Under the pieces are notes generated by a model. The model searched no databases. It saw only the letters and a program-made list of their open reading frames with translations, and was not told where the DNA came from. DNA of 64,000 nt from the NCBI GenBank assembly GCA_900068845.1, contig CEFQ01000010.1, positions 142,253-206,252 of the forward strand, in the 5' to 3' direction. This stretch comes from Enterobacter ludwigii (GTDB lineage: Bacteria; Pseudomonadota; Gammaproteobacteria; Enterobacterales; Enterobacteriaceae). Positions 39,936-49,684 of this stretch are shown here, piece by piece. Numbering within the stretch: the first letter of the stretch is position 1; each line of letters opens with the position of its first letter. The position numbers and the translations under genes are program-made.

Positions 39936-40768
39936 CCTTAATCCAACCTTTTATCGAATTTGGTTTTATGCGCCGCGCACTAGTGGCCTGCGTTGCATTA
40001 GCGATTAGCGCCACACCGCTGGGCGTTTTCCTTTCGCTACGCCGCATGAGTTTGGTTGGCGATGCGTTATCACATGCCGTATTACCTGGCGCGGCTATTG
40101 GTTATCTGGTGTCGGGATTATCGCTGGTGGCAATGGGCATCGGTGGCCTGATTGCCGGTTTGGCAGTGGCGCTGCTCTCGGGTGCCGTTAGCCGCTATAC
40201 GCCTCTCAAAGAGGATGCCAGTTTTTCTGGCTTCTACCTCGGATCTCTGGCGCTTGGCGTCACGCTGGTATCGCTGCGCGGTTCCAGCGTCGATCTGCTG
40301 CACGTGTTATTCGGATCGCTGCTGGCGGTAGATAACGCGGCCATTCTGCTGGTTGGTGGCATTGCGGCTTTCACCTTGCTGCTGCTGGCGGTGATTTTTC
40401 GCCCGCTGGTGATTGATGCTTTCGATCCCGATTTCCTGCGGGCGCAGGGTAAATGGAGCGCCCCGCTGGTGCACGGCCTGTTCCTGATGCTGGTGGTGCT
40501 TAATTTGGTGGCTGGATTTCAGGTGCTGGGCACGCTGATGTCGGTGGGTTTGATGATGCTGCCGGCCACCAGTGCTCGCTTCTGGAGTCGCCATCTGGCT
40601 TGCATGCTCGGTATTGCCATGCTGCTGGCGATCGTCTCTGCATTTATCGGCCTGATTCTTTCGTGGCATTTCTCGCTGCCGGCAGGACCGGCGGTGGTGC
40701 TGAGTGCTGCGGTGCTGTTTCTGCTTTCTGTTTTGACAGGACCATGTGGCGGCCTGTTGCGCCGTTGA
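39932..40768 (+). CDS. Zinc/manganese-type ABC transporter permease
   Basis: A 278-residue membrane subunit of the ZnuB/MntB (ABC-3) family with eight or nine hydrophobic helices. Typical segments are RMSLVGDALSHAVLPGAAIGY, the family signature near the N terminus, and GTLMSVGLMMLPATSARFW near the C terminus. The start is GTG at 39932, overlapping the ATPase stop as GTGA, with AGGGT upstream. With its neighbours it forms a complete ATPase-permease-binding protein importer. Confidence 0.88.
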   Translation: MTLIQPFIEFGFMRRALVACVALAISATPLGVFLSLRRMSLVGDALSHAVLPGAAIGYLVSGLSLVAMGIGGLIAGLAVALLSGAVSRYTPLKEDASFSGFYLGSLALGVTLVSLRGSSVDLLHVLFGSLLAVDNAAILLVGGIAAFTLLLLAVIFRPLVIDAFDPDFLRAQGKWSAPLVHGLFLMLVVLNLVAGFQVLGTLMSVGLMMLPATSARFWSRHLACMLGIAMLLAIVSAFIGLILSWHFSLPAGPAVVLSAAVLFLLSVLTGPCGGLLRR

Positions 40769-40793
40769 TAACGAAACCAATAAGGGGATATGA

Positions 40794-41672
40794 ATGAAAA
40801 AGTTACCGCTGAGTCTGGCAATGGGTGCCATGCTGGTCAGCCCGCTGTCGCTAGCGAAAAGTGTTGATGTTGTCGCGAGTTTTACCGTGTTGGCGGATAT
40901 CGTTAAACAGGTGGGGGGCGATCACGTCACTGTAAAATCGTTAGTCGGCCCGAATGGCGATCCGCACACCTTCGAGCCTACACCGCAGGATAGTCAGGCG
41001 CTGTCGAAGGCCGATGTGGTATTTGTTAGCGGTTTAGGGATGGAAGGATGGATGGACCGCTTGATCAGCGCATCAGGCTACAAAGGCACAATTGTGGTGG
41101 CATCCAACGGGGTGAACACGCGCAAAATGGAAGAGGACGGTAAAACGGTTACCGATCCTCACGCTTGGAACAGCATGCAAAACGGTGTGATTTACGCCAC
41201 GAATGTGATGAATGCGCTGATCAAGGCGGATCCACAAGATGCGGCTGAGATTCGCAAAAGCGGTGAAAGTTACATTCAGCAGTTGCAGAAGCTGGATAGC
41301 TGGGCGAAAAAGGCGTTTGCTGAAGTGCCGAAGAATAAACGAAAAGTGCTGACCAGCCATGATGCTTTTGGCTACTTTGGCCAACGCTACGGCGTTAGTT
41401 TTCTTGCGCCGGTTGGCTTCTCTACCGAAGCGGAAGCCAGCGCCAGCGATGTGGCGTCGATCATTACGCAGTTGAAGGCCGAACACATTAAAACCTACTT
41501 CATGGAGAACCAGACCGATCCGCGCCTGGTGAAACAGATTGCCAGCGAAACCGGCGCCCAGCCGGGGGGAGAGCTCTTCCCTGAAGCGTTATCTGAAGCG
41601 AATGGCCCAGCGGCGACCTATGTTGCAGCGTTCAGACACAATGTTGACGCCATATTGCAGAGCATGAAGTAA
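40794..41672 (+). CDS. Zinc-binding periplasmic protein of ABC transporter, ZnuA/AztC-like
   Basis: A 292-residue cluster A-I solute-binding protein with a cleavable signal peptide (about 1-21, ending LSLA). Metal ligands inferred by motif are His58 (GDPHTFEPTP), His123 (DPHAWNS), His189 (TSHDAFGYF) and an acidic residue, Glu264 (LFPEALS), where most relatives have Asp. Three histidines favour zinc over manganese. The His-rich loop of ZnuA is absent. Zur control and the neighbouring zinc-sparing ribosomal genes also point to zinc. Specificity is inferred and not certain. Confidence 0.87.
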   Translation: MKKLPLSLAMGAMLVSPLSLAKSVDVVASFTVLADIVKQVGGDHVTVKSLVGPNGDPHTFEPTPQDSQALSKADVVFVSGLGMEGWMDRLISASGYKGTIVVASNGVNTRKMEEDGKTVTDPHAWNSMQNGVIYATNVMNALIKADPQDAAEIRKSGESYIQQLQKLDSWAKKAFAEVPKNKRKVLTSHDAFGYFGQRYGVSFLAPVGFSTEAEASASDVASIITQLKAEHIKTYFMENQTDPRLVKQIASETGAQPGGELFPEALSEANGPAATYVAAFRHNVDAILQSMK

Positions 41673-41678
41673 AAAAAA

Positions 41679-41698
41679 GGCCGGGGAGCATCCCGGCC
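41679..41698. terminator. Shared terminator between zinc operon and rpmJ2
   Basis: GGCCGGGG (41679-41686) pairs with TCCCGGCC (41691-41698), allowing one G-T pair. On the minus strand it is followed by TTTTTTTT, so it is a strong terminator for rpmE2-rpmJ2; on the plus strand the T tract is weak. Confidence 0.8.
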
Positions 41699-41716
41699 AA
41701 TTATCACGACACTTTC

Positions 41717-41857
41717 CTACCTTTTTTTCTTTCTTCCCTGAACCGCCTTAAAGCGCGGATTAGTTTTGCAAATGACATAGATGCGACCTTTACGACGCAC
41801 CACTTTGCAATCTTTATGGCGTGTCTTCGCAGACCGCAATGAACTTAATACCTGCAT
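41717..41857 (-). CDS. rpmJ2: Zinc-free ribosomal protein L36 paralogue (YkgO)
   Basis: A 46-residue ORF on the minus strand beginning [20 protein letters not shown] and ending [14 protein letters not shown]. It matches E. coli YkgO, the C-minus form of L36 that has lost the zinc-binding cysteine set and carries an inserted loop. It replaces the zinc form when zinc is scarce, freeing metal. GGAG lies seven bases before the ATG. It is 15 bases downstream of rpmE2, in one operon. Confidence 0.95.
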   Translation of the reverse strand: MQVLSSLRSAKTRHKDCKVVRRKGRIYVICKTNPRFKAVQGRKKKR

Positions 41858-41872
41858 GCGTGTTCTCCCGCG

Positions 41873-42130
41873 TTACTTGTTGCGCGTCAGGAAGCTGCCG
41901 AAACGCTGGTTGAAGCGCGCGGTGCTGCCTTCTTTGGCAAAATCTTTCTGCTTACCGGTGTAGAACACATGGGATTTCGAGGAGACATCCAGCGTGATGT
42001 ACGGCAGCACTTCACCTTGATACTCAATGGTGCGCTCGGTTTTGATGGTCGAACCGACTTTGAAGTACTCGTTGGCCGAGGTGTCGTGGAACACCACAGG
42101 GCGATAAAGGGGATGAATATTCGGTTTCAT
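41873..42130 (-). CDS. rpmE2: Zinc-free ribosomal protein L31 paralogue (YkgM)
   Basis: An 85-residue type B L31 (E. coli YkgM 87). It begins [27 protein letters not shown] and has no cysteines, so it lacks the CXXC zinc ribbon of standard L31. [11 protein letters not shown] is the conserved C-terminal signature. In E. coli and Bacillus such paralogues are repressed by Zur and displace the zinc-bearing L31 during starvation. A perfect Zur box lies 18 bases upstream of the start. Confidence 0.96.
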   Translation of the reverse strand: MKPNIHPLYRPVVFHDTSANEYFKVGSTIKTERTIEYQGEVLPYITLDVSSKSHVFYTGKQKDFAKEGSTARFNQRFGSFLTRNK

Positions 42131-42148
42131 GATAACCTCGTTATGTAA

Positions 42149-42163
42149 TGTTATACTATAACA
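42149..42163 (-). promoter_or_regulatory. Zur box of rpmE2-rpmJ2
   Basis: TGTTATACTATAACA is an exact match to the Zur palindrome TGTTATANTATAACA, a perfect 7-bp inverted repeat around one base. It is the second such box in 3 kb. Confidence 0.88.
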
Positions 42164-42235
42164 ATAGTATGAGCCCGAAAACGTGTGATTGCAACCGTGT
42201 TAAACGCAGGGATTTGTTAGGGCAGGGAAGCGCCA

Positions 42236-42264
42236 ATAAAAAAGGCCGCATCAGCGGCCTTTTA
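42236..42264 (-). terminator. acrAB terminator
   Basis: On the minus strand AAAAGGCCGC and GCGGCCTTTT form a perfect 10-bp stem (loop TGAT), followed by TTATT, 15 bases after the acrB stop. Confidence 0.9.
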
Positions 42265-42278
42265 GGGAAGGGTAAAAC

Positions 42279-45200
42279 TTAGTGTTTGTGCTCGACAGGA
42301 TGACTCTGCTCGATATCGCCCTTATTCTTACTGAAGCGGCGACGTACCACCACGAAGAACACCGGAACGAAGAAGATAGCCAGCGCTGTGGCTGTTACCA
42401 TTCCGCCCATTACGCCAGTACCTACCGCGTTTTGCGCGCCAGAACCCGCACCGGTGCTGATCGCCAGCGGCATTACACCGAGGATGAAGGCGAGAGAGGT
42501 CATCAGAATCGGACGTAGACGCATACGGGATGCTTCGAGTGTCGATTCCACCAGTCCTTTGCCTTCCTTCTCCATCAAATCCTTAGCGAATTCGACGATC
42601 AGGATGGCGTTCTTCGCCGACAATCCTATGGTGGTCAACAAGCCCACCACGAAGTAAACGTCGTTACTCAAGCCGCGTAAAGTCGTGAAGAGCAGTGCAC
42701 CGACAACACCCAGCGGTACCACTAACATGACCGAGAACGGAATTGACCAGCTCTCATACAGCGCAGCCAGACACAGGAACACGACAATCAGCGAGATGGC
42801 ATATAGCGCCGGTGCCTGGTTACCTGACAAGCGTTCCTGATAAGACATGCCGGTCCAGTCGTAACCGATACCCGCAGGCAGTTTTCCGGCCAACTCTTCC
42901 ATCAGGTTCATGGCATCACCGGAGCTCTTGCCTGGTGCAGCCTGGCCAAGAATCTCCATTGATGGCAGACCGTTATAACGCTCCAGACGTGGCGAACCGT
43001 ACTGCCATTTCGCCGAAGAGAAGGCGGAGAACGGAACCATGGTGCCGCCACTGTTGCGCACGAACCACTTACTGATATCGTCCGGCAACATACGTGAATC
43101 AGCCTTGCCCATTACGTACACTTTCTTCACGCGACCACGGTCAATGAAGTCGTTGACGTAAGAACCGCCCCATGCTGAAGCCAGAGTGGTGTTGATGTCT
43201 GACAGCGACACACCCAATGCCTGCGCTTTTTCCTGATCGATGATCAGTTTGTACTGCGGCGTATCTTCCATACCGTTTGGACGCACGCCTACCAGCGTAT
43301 CCGGATGTTGGGCAATCATGCCAAACAGCTGGTTACGCGCGGCGGTGAGCTTCTCGTGACCCAGGTTGCCTTGATCGGTCAGCATGAAGTCGAAGCCGGT
43401 AGCATTACCCAGTTCGATAATTGCGGGTAAGTTGAACGGGAACACCATCGCATCTTTGATTTGACCGAGCGCCTGCATGGCACGTCCGGCAATCGCAGGG
43501 ACCTTCAGGTTGGCATCGCCACGCTCATCCCACGGCTTGAGGCTGACGAACGCGATACCGGTGTTCTGTCCACGTCCGGCGAAGCCGAAGCCGTTAACGG
43601 TAAACACGGAATTCACGCTGTCTTTCTCTTTGGTCAGGAAGTAATCCGTCACCTGATCCAATACCTTCTGGGTGCGTTCCTGGGTTGCGCCGGCTGGCAG
43701 CTGCGCCTGCGCCAGTAACAGCCCCTGATCCTCTTCAGGCAGGAACGAGGTAGGCAGCTTGATGAACAGATAAGCCATGCCGACAACGATAACCAGATAA
43801 ATCAGCAGGTAGCGACCAGTGCTACGCACGATATGACCCACACTATCAACATAGTGGTTGGTGCTCTTATCGAACATGCGGTTAAACCAGCCGAAGAAAC
43901 CGGTGGTTTTACCGTGGTTGCCTTTTGCCACTGGCTTCAACAAGGTGGCACACAGCGCTGGTGTCAAAATCAACGCCACCAGCACCGACAGCGCCATCGC
44001 GGAAACGATGGTGATCGAGAACTGGCGATAGATTACGCCGGTTGAACCGCCGAAGAATGCCATTGGAATAAATACCGCTGACAACACCAGCGCGATACCC
44101 ACCAATGCACCCTGAATCTGCTCCATTGAACGTTTAGTGGCTTCCTTGGGCGGTAAGCCCTCTTCGGCCATAACACGCTCAACGTTCTCTACCACCACGA
44201 TGGCGTCATCCACCAGCAGGCCGATGGCGAGTACCATCCCGAACATCGTTAGGGTGTTTATCGAGTAACCAAAAGCACTGATAACCGCAAAGGTACCGAG
44301 CAAAACAACGGGAACGGCGATGGTGGGAATCAACGTCGCACGGAAGTTTTGCAGGAACAGGTACATCACCAGGAACACCAGCACGATCGCTTCGAACAGC
44401 GTTTTCACCACTTCGAAAATCGAGATTTTAACGAACGGCGTGGTGTCGTACGGATAAACGGTTTTCATGCCTTCCGGGAAGAACGGCTGCAGTTTTGCCA
44501 ACTCCGCTTTTACGGCATCCGCAGTATCCAGTGCGTTAGCGCCGGTTGCGAGTTTGATACCGATACCGGAAGCCGGTTTGCCATTATAACGCGCGATGAT
44601 TTCGTAGTTTTCACCACCCAATTCGATCTTCGCCACGTCACGCAAGCGCACCTGCGAACCATCCTGATTCACTTTCAGCAAGATATTGCCGAACTCGTCT
44701 GTTGATGTCAGACGGGTTTGCGCAATGATCGAGGCGTTCAGCTGCTGGCCCGGTACAGGTGGCGTACCTCCCAACTGGCCTGCGGCGATCTGGGTGTTCT
44801 GGACTTTCAGCGCGCTGATCACATCCACTGGCGTCAGTGAGAAGTTATTCAGCTTGTGTGGGTCTAGCCAGATACGCATCGCATATTGCGCACCAAACAC
44901 CTGCGTATCACCGACACCCGGCATACGGCTGACCGGATCTTTGATGTTGGAAGCAACATAGTCAGAAATATCATTCTGCGTCATGGTGCCGTCATCACTG
45001 ACGAAACCGGCCACCATCAGGAAGCTACTGGAAGATTTCTTAACCTGAATCCCCTGTTGCTGCACTTCTTGTGGCAATAACGGCGTGGCCAGCTGCAGTT
45101 TGTTCTGTACCTGAACCTGCGCAATATCGGCATCAGTACCGGATTGGAAGGTCAGTGTCAGCGTCAACGTACCCGATGAGTCACTGCTCGAGGACATATA

Positions 45201-45428
45201 CATCAGTCCATCGATACCGTTCATGTTTTGCTCGATGACCTGCGTCACCGAATCTTGCAGCGTTTTCGCATCAGCACCCGGGTAGGAGGCTTGGATCTCA
45301 ACCGCCGGCGGCGCAACATTGGGATATTGCTCAATCGGCAGGCTGATAATCGATAGCACACCGGCCAACATGATGATGATGGCGAGCACCCACGCAAAAA
45401 TGGGGCGATCAATAAAGAACTTAGCCAT
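42279..45428 (-). CDS. acrB: RND multidrug efflux pump AcrB
   Basis: A 1049-residue inner-membrane transporter, identical in length to E. coli AcrB. It belongs to the HAE1 RND family: [20 protein letters not shown] at the start, twelve transmembrane helices and two large periplasmic loops. The proton-relay aspartates are in [17 protein letters not shown], and the lysine of the relay in [16 protein letters not shown]. With AcrA and TolC it exports antibiotics, dyes, detergents and bile salts. It starts 17 bases after the acrA stop. Confidence 0.98.
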   Translation of the reverse strand: MAKFFIDRPIFAWVLAIIIMLAGVLSIISLPIEQYPNVAPPAVEIQASYPGADAKTLQDSVTQVIEQNMNGIDGLMYMSSSSDSSGTLTLTLTFQSGTDADIAQVQVQNKLQLATPLLPQEVQQQGIQVKKSSSSFLMVAGFVSDDGTMTQNDISDYVASNIKDPVSRMPGVGDTQVFGAQYAMRIWLDPHKLNNFSLTPVDVISALKVQNTQIAAGQLGGTPPVPGQQLNASIIAQTRLTSTDEFGNILLKVNQDGSQVRLRDVAKIELGGENYEIIARYNGKPASGIGIKLATGANALDTADAVKAELAKLQPFFPEGMKTVYPYDTTPFVKISIFEVVKTLFEAIVLVFLVMYLFLQNFRATLIPTIAVPVVLLGTFAVISAFGYSINTLTMFGMVLAIGLLVDDAIVVVENVERVMAEEGLPPKEATKRSMEQIQGALVGIALVLSAVFIPMAFFGGSTGVIYRQFSITIVSAMALSVLVALILTPALCATLLKPVAKGNHGKTTGFFGWFNRMFDKSTNHYVDSVGHIVRSTGRYLLIYLVIVVGMAYLFIKLPTSFLPEEDQGLLLAQAQLPAGATQERTQKVLDQVTDYFLTKEKDSVNSVFTVNGFGFAGRGQNTGIAFVSLKPWDERGDANLKVPAIAGRAMQALGQIKDAMVFPFNLPAIIELGNATGFDFMLTDQGNLGHEKLTAARNQLFGMIAQHPDTLVGVRPNGMEDTPQYKLIIDQEKAQALGVSLSDINTTLASAWGGSYVNDFIDRGRVKKVYVMGKADSRMLPDDISKWFVRNSGGTMVPFSAFSSAKWQYGSPRLERYNGLPSMEILGQAAPGKSSGDAMNLMEELAGKLPAGIGYDWTGMSYQERLSGNQAPALYAISLIVVFLCLAALYESWSIPFSVMLVVPLGVVGALLFTTLRGLSNDVYFVVGLLTTIGLSAKNAILIVEFAKDLMEKEGKGLVESTLEASRMRLRPILMTSLAFILGVMPLAISTGAGSGAQNAVGTGVMGGMVTATALAIFFVPVFFVVVRRRFSKNKGDIEQSHPVEHKH

Positions 45429-45445
45429 GTATCAGTGGCTCCTGT

Positions 45446-46636
45446 TTATGACGATGATTTAGCAGACGGTGATTCTGGCGCAGCTTTGGCATCGTCGGAG
45501 ACTTCTTGTGGCGTCACCTGCGCACCGGGTTTGGCACGCTGGATACCGGTGGTGATCACCCGATCGCCTTCTTTCAGACCTTCCGTCACCAGCCATTTGT
45601 CACCAAATGCCTGATTAGCGGTGATATTACGGGATTCCACTTTGTTATCCGCGCCCACCACCATCGCTGTTGCCTGACCGGTTGGGGTACGTGTGACGCC
45701 CTGTTGCGGTACCAGCAGTGCGGTTGGGTTGGTGCCTTCATCCAGACGTGCGCGAACAAACATACCTGGCAGCAGGCGATTGTCCGGGTTCGGGAAGATG
45801 GCGCGCAGCGTGATCGAACCTGTGGTTTCATCCACGCTCACATCAGAGAATTCCAATGTGCCTGTCTGCGGGTATGCGTTACCGTTTTGCATCAGCAGGG
45901 TGACGTTGGCCTTACCGTCGTTCTGTTTCAGCTGACCGGACTCCAGCTCTGCGCGCAAACGCAGGAAATCATCACTGGATTGGGTCACATCGACATACAT
46001 AGGATCGAGCTGTTGCACGGTGGCGAGCGCGGTGGTTTGCCCATTGGACACCAGTGCTCCTTCGGTCACCGACGATTTACCAATACGACCGCTGATCGGC
46101 GACGTCACTTTGGTATACGCCAGATTGATGCGCGCGGTTTCGACGTTGGCACGCGCAGCTTGTGCAGCGGCAGCGGTTTGGGCTGCAGTGCCTGCTGCGG
46201 TGTCATAGTCCTGCTGACTGATGTACTTCGTACCCAGCAGCGGCTTGTAGCGAGTAATGGTTAACTGCGCGACGCGGGCATTGGCTTCAGCCTGAGCTAA
46301 ATCGGCTTTGGCACTGTCGTATGCCGCCTGATAAGTGGCGGGATCGATCTGATACAGCGACTGACCGGCTTTTACATCACTACCTTCAACAAAATTACGC
46401 TTGAGAATAATCCCCGACACCTGAGGACGCACTTCCGCAACGCGGAAAGCCGAGGTACGACCCGGCAGCTCAGTGGTAATTTTCAAGGGTTCGTTTTTTA
46501 ACGTCACAACACCCACTTCTGGGGGCTGCTGCTGGGCGGCTTGCTGGGATTTATTATCATCACATCCTGTTAACACAAAGCTGCCTGAAAGCATCAGGAC
46601 GGCCGCCAGAGGCGCTAATCCTCTGTTTTTATTCAT
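45446..46636 (-). CDS. acrA: Multidrug efflux periplasmic adaptor AcrA, lipoprotein
   Basis: A 396-residue membrane fusion protein (397 in E. coli). The signal peptide ends in the lipobox LTGC with Cys25 as the lipidated residue. A barrel-sandwich lipoyl domain surrounds a long alpha-helical hairpin (residues about 100-170, rich in Ala and Gln), followed by beta-barrel and membrane-proximal domains. It links AcrB to TolC. The start MNKNRGLAPLAAVLML at 46636 is the family start; an open frame 27 bases longer is rejected. It is divergent from acrR. Confidence 0.97.
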   Translation of the reverse strand: MNKNRGLAPLAAVLMLSGSFVLTGCDDNKSQQAAQQQPPEVGVVTLKNEPLKITTELPGRTSAFRVAEVRPQVSGIILKRNFVEGSDVKAGQSLYQIDPATYQAAYDSAKADLAQAEANARVAQLTITRYKPLLGTKYISQQDYDTAAGTAAQTAAAAQAARANVETARINLAYTKVTSPISGRIGKSSVTEGALVSNGQTTALATVQQLDPMYVDVTQSSDDFLRLRAELESGQLKQNDGKANVTLLMQNGNAYPQTGTLEFSDVSVDETTGSITLRAIFPNPDNRLLPGMFVRARLDEGTNPTALLVPQQGVTRTPTGQATAMVVGADNKVESRNITANQAFGDKWLVTEGLKEGDRVITTGIQRAKPGAQVTPQEVSDDAKAAPESPSAKSSS

Positions 46637-46725
46637 AAATAAACCTCTAGTGTCCGATATCAAATGATCAATGGATCACAAACCGATAAACCCATTGCTG
46701 CGTTAAAACACGGGTCGTGCTATGG

Positions 46726-46749
46726 TACATACATTCACAAATGTATGTA
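46726..46749. promoter_or_regulatory. acrR: AcrR operator
   Basis: TACATACATT (46726-46735) and AATGTATGTA (46740-46749) form a perfect inverted repeat around CACA. This 24-bp sequence is the exact complement of the operator known for E. coli AcrR, and it lies in the acrA-acrR gap, 30 bases before acrR. Confidence 0.93.
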
Positions 46750-46778
46750 AACTTACAAGTTTGTAAAAAAAGCCCAGC

Positions 46779-47420
46779 ATGGCACGAAAAACCAAAGCGC
46801 AAGCTCTTGAAACACGGCATCAAATTCTTGACGCCGCACTAGCACACTTTTCCGAACACGGTGTGGCCGCCACGTCTCTGGCGGATATCGCATCAGCGGC
46901 CGGCGTCACGCGCGGGGCTATTTACTGGCATTTCAAAAATAAAGCCGATCTCTTACAGGAGATCTGGCTACGTTGTGATGCTGGGCTGGACGATGTGGAA
47001 CTTGAGTATCAGACAAAATACCCGGGCGATCCACTTTCTGTTGTACGTTCAATGTTGATCTATATCCTTGACGCCACAGCAAAGGATCCGCAAAGACGCG
47101 CATTAATGGAGATTATCTTTCATAAATGTGAGTTTGTTGGTGAAATGTCGACCTTACAGGATATGCGTCAAAGCTTACTGCTGGAGTGTTACGACCGCAT
47201 TGAAGTGGTGCTTAAAGAGTGTATTGAGGTGGGACAATTGCCCAGCAACATCAACACTCGCCAGTCTGCGCGCCTGATGTGTGGCTACATCAACGGCATG
47301 ATGGAAAATTGGTTATTCAATCCGCAGGCCTATGATTTGGCTGCTGATGCACCGCAGCTGGTGGATGCGTTTCTTGATATGCTGCGCCTCAGTCCAACGC
47401 TCACCACCGGGCCACGTTAA
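46779..47420 (+). CDS. acrR: TetR-family repressor AcrR
   Basis: A 213-residue repressor (215 in E. coli). The N-terminal helix-turn-helix [26 protein letters not shown] recognises the divergent operator at 46726. The helical C-terminal domain binds drugs, releasing DNA and raising acrAB expression. It starts [21 protein letters not shown]. Its stop overlaps the stop of the convergent ybaM by four bases. In E. coli the large channel gene mscK follows; it is missing here. Confidence 0.96.
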   Translation: MARKTKAQALETRHQILDAALAHFSEHGVAATSLADIASAAGVTRGAIYWHFKNKADLLQEIWLRCDAGLDDVELEYQTKYPGDPLSVVRSMLIYILDATAKDPQRRALMEIIFHKCEFVGEMSTLQDMRQSLLLECYDRIEVVLKECIEVGQLPSNINTRQSARLMCGYINGMMENWLFNPQAYDLAADAPQLVDAFLDMLRLSPTLTTGPR

Positions 47421-47572
47421 GCTGCATCTTCCGCGGCTTTCTTTTGTTGATAATCACGCTGAACGATCGCCAGCGCCGCCAGCACCGTGGCGGTGGGGAC
47501 ATTATTCTCTTCAAGCAGTTGAATCAAATCGACGGCAAGTTTGATTTCGTCTGACGCGCTGTCCAGTGACAT
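47417..47572 (-). CDS. ybaM: YbaM family small protein (RsmS-like)
   Basis: A 51-residue protein read on the minus strand: [20 protein letters not shown], then [20 protein letters not shown] and a charged tail. E. coli YbaM (53 residues) has the same pattern, with LAVDLI and LLEEN conserved. It is probably an all-helical cytoplasmic protein. In Pectobacterium the homologue RsmS affects virulence regulation; no role is certain here. It has GGAG seven bases before its ATG and lies eight bases after the preceding membrane-protein gene. Confidence 0.88.
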   Translation of the reverse strand: MSLDSASDEIKLAVDLIQLLEENNVPTATVLAALAIVQRDYQQKKAAEDAA

Positions 47573-47580
47573 TATTTCTC

Positions 47581-47826
47581 CTAAATACGTAATTTCGCCG
47601 CAACCAACAGCATGAATAATGCGCCGAGCAGGGCAGTGGCGAAACCGGCAGGATGCCAGGCGGCAAGATCGCCCGTGGTGAAGTAGGTGGCGATATAACC
47701 GCCTATTAACGCGCCAATCACAGCCAGCATCAGCGTCGGCACAAATCCTCCGGGACGGCCAGGAAAAAACACCCGCTTAAGCCAACCTGCAACTAAGCCA
47801 ATCGCAATCCAAAAAAGCAGCGTCAT
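47581..47826 (-). CDS. GlsB/YeaQ/YmgE family small membrane protein
   Basis: An 81-residue protein with three hydrophobic helices: [33 protein letters not shown] and [16 protein letters not shown]. The Gly-rich spacing and the PGRPGGF loop identify the GlsB/YeaQ/YmgE (transglycosylase-associated) family, often induced by envelope or osmotic stress; a biochemical role is not known. AAAGGAG precedes the ATG at 47826; the longer frame is rejected. It lies between priC and ybaM, an insertion relative to E. coli. Confidence 0.88.
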   Translation of the reverse strand: MTLLFWIAIGLVAGWLKRVFFPGRPGGFVPTLMLAVIGALIGGYIATYFTTGDLAAWHPAGFATALLGALFMLLVAAKLRI

Positions 47827-47878
47827 GTTTTTTCTCCTTTTTCTCACTGCAACGAGTATAGAGGAAAAAGCGTCGCAT

Positions 47879-48391
47879 TTAGCGTGGCATAGACGGCAAC
47901 TCGAGTTTGTAAATAGCGGCGCGGCAGCGTGCCAGACGCTCCTGCAACTGATCAACTTCGCGAATCAACTGCTGCTGAACGCTCAGGGTTTCGGCGCGGG
48001 CCAGATGCTGCTCGCGTTGCTGAATCATTGCCAGTAAGCGCTGTTCGAAGCCTTGATACTCTTCACGTTTGGTCTGGCGTGCATCGATGCGTGGACGCTC
48101 GCGCTTCACGCGCAGTTGCTGACTGTGGCATTCACGCTGCAACGCGGCAATCTGATCCATCACTTTCTCTGCCAGCCATTGGCGGCGCACCACATCGGTG
48201 TCGGCCGCAGTTAATTGCGTAACGTTGCCCTCCAACTCGTGCAGATAATCCGCCAGACGCGTGCCGCGGGTGCGAAACAGTTGGGAATCAAAACGGGGCT
48301 GGCGACAGACACCGTCCGGCTGCTGCGCAATTTGCTGGCGCAGTAAATCTAACAAGGCGTGAAGACGCTGCTGTGCGGACGGTTGGGGCAT
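47879..48391 (-). CDS. priC: Primosomal replication protein PriC
   Basis: A 170-residue helical protein (175 in E. coli). Family features are the C-terminal half FEQRLLAMIQQREQHLARA and LIREVDQLQERLARCRAAIYKLE, rich in Arg and Gln with heptad-like spacing. PriC reloads the DnaB helicase at stalled forks by a route independent of PriA-PriB. Conservation of PriC is generally low, so the call rests on this C-terminal pattern and on its place before ybaN-apt. A GTG one codon earlier is an alternative start. Confidence 0.87.
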   Translation of the reverse strand: MPQPSAQQRLHALLDLLRQQIAQQPDGVCRQPRFDSQLFRTRGTRLADYLHELEGNVTQLTAADTDVVRRQWLAEKVMDQIAALQRECHSQQLRVKRERPRIDARQTKREEYQGFEQRLLAMIQQREQHLARAETLSVQQQLIREVDQLQERLARCRAAIYKLELPSMPR

Positions 48392-48448
48392 CACTCTGTT
48401 TCCGACTGTGTTAACGTAACGCTGTTTTGACTCATTCAGGCATCGGGC

Positions 48449-48832
48449 ATGCAGCGCATTTTATTACTGAGCCTTGGCTGGCTGGCGATTGTGCTAGGTA
48501 CGCTGGGCATTGTATTACCTTTATTACCTACGACGCCATTTGTGTTGCTGGCGGCCTGGTGTTTTGCCCGATCGTCACCGCGTTTTCATCACTGGCTGCT
48601 GTGGCGATCGCCGTTTGGCCGCTATATTCGCCACTGGCAGCAGCATCGTGCTATGCCGCCCGGCGCAAAAGGCCGCGCCATGTTGCTGATTGTGATTACC
48701 TTTTCAATCTCCCTTTATCTGGTGAATCTGCTGTGGGTGCGCATTCTGTTAGGCGTTATGCTGTGTCTGCTGCTGCTTTTTATGTGGCGTATTCCGGTAG
48801 TGGCAGAAAGCACCAACCCACCGCAACAATAG
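48449..48832 (+). CDS. ybaN: DUF454 family membrane protein YbaN
   Basis: A 127-residue inner-membrane protein (125 in E. coli) with about three or four helices. The N terminus LGWLAIVLGTLGIVLPLLPTTPFVLLAAWCFARSSPRFH is the diagnostic DUF454 segment (shown here because its core, LPLLPTTPF, defines the family). The function is unknown. It is divergent from priC, and apt follows 149 bases later. Confidence 0.92.
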   Translation: MQRILLLSLGWLAIVLGTLGIVLPLLPTTPFVLLAAWCFARSSPRFHHWLLWRSPFGRYIRHWQQHRAMPPGAKGRAMLLIVITFSISLYLVNLLWVRILLGVMLCLLLLFMWRIPVVAESTNPPQQ

Positions 48833-48981
48833 CGCGAGGGTTGCATTTAGCCGGGTATTTGCATAGATTTGGGCATCTTCGTGCGTGGCTTCCCTTATAA
48901 ACGACTTCGCTTAACCCGGTTTCCGGGGTTTGGCGCTAGAGAAGCTGCGCGTATTAGATATTTTCTCCAGGCGTAACATTT

Positions 48982-49533
48982 ATGACCGCAACTGCGCAGC
49001 AGCTTGAACTCATCAAAAACAGCATTAAAAGCATTCCTGACTATCCGAAGCCGGGCATTCTGTTCCGTGACGTCACCAGTCTGATGGAAGATCCGCAGGC
49101 TTACGCCGCGTCGATCGCCATTCTGGTTGAGCGTTATCGTAACAAAGGCATCACCAAGGTGGTGGGAACGGAAGCGCGTGGCTTCCTGTTTGGTGCGCCC
49201 GTCGCGTTGGGTTTAGGCGTGGGTTTTGTGCCGGTACGTAAGCCAGGCAAATTGCCGCGTGAAACCTTCAGCGAAAGCTATGAGCTGGAATACGGCACCG
49301 ATGCCCTGGAATTGCACAAAGATGCCATCAAGCCGGGCGATGTCGTGTTGGTGGTGGACGATCTGCTGGCAACCGGCGGCACGCTGGAAGCGACCGTGAA
49401 ACTGATCCGCCGTGCCGGGGGTGAGGTCAAAGACGCCGCATTCGTGATTAATCTGTTTGACCTGACCGGTGAAGCCCGCCTGACTGCCATGGGCGTTGAG
49501 TGCTTCAGCCTGGTGAATTTCCCCGGCCACTAA
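48982..49533 (+). CDS. apt: Adenine phosphoribosyltransferase
   Basis: A 183-residue purine-salvage enzyme, the same length as in E. coli, that joins adenine and PRPP to give AMP. The PRPP-binding loop is [14 protein letters not shown], and the base-binding region includes [35 protein letters not shown] precedes the ATG. It lies between ybaN and dnaX, as in E. coli. Confidence 0.97.
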   Translation: MTATAQQLELIKNSIKSIPDYPKPGILFRDVTSLMEDPQAYAASIAILVERYRNKGITKVVGTEARGFLFGAPVALGLGVGFVPVRKPGKLPRETFSESYELEYGTDALELHKDAIKPGDVVLVVDDLLATGGTLEATVKLIRRAGGEVKDAAFVINLFDLTGEARLTAMGVECFSLVNFPGH

Positions 49534-49684
49534 GGCCTGTGCGCTCCGCTGTACGGCGGGGCGCCACCTCTGCAAAGTTAGTGGTTGCTGATCCGCTTGT
49601 GGCTGTTAAACTACTGCCAAAATAAACAGGGTTTGCGAAGCTGCATTTTCTCCCTTCTCCCTAAATTCCAGTGATTGAATCCAC

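Noticed and set aside
38585..42163. Integrated phage or genomic island between tomB and acrB
   Set aside because: No integrase, transposase, tRNA target or flanking direct repeats are visible, so I report an insertion relative to E. coli without claiming a mobile element.
48427..48900. 157-codon plus-strand ORF overlapping ybaN in another frame
   Set aside because: YbaN in the other frame has the DUF454 signature and family length; the alternative has no recognisable motif.
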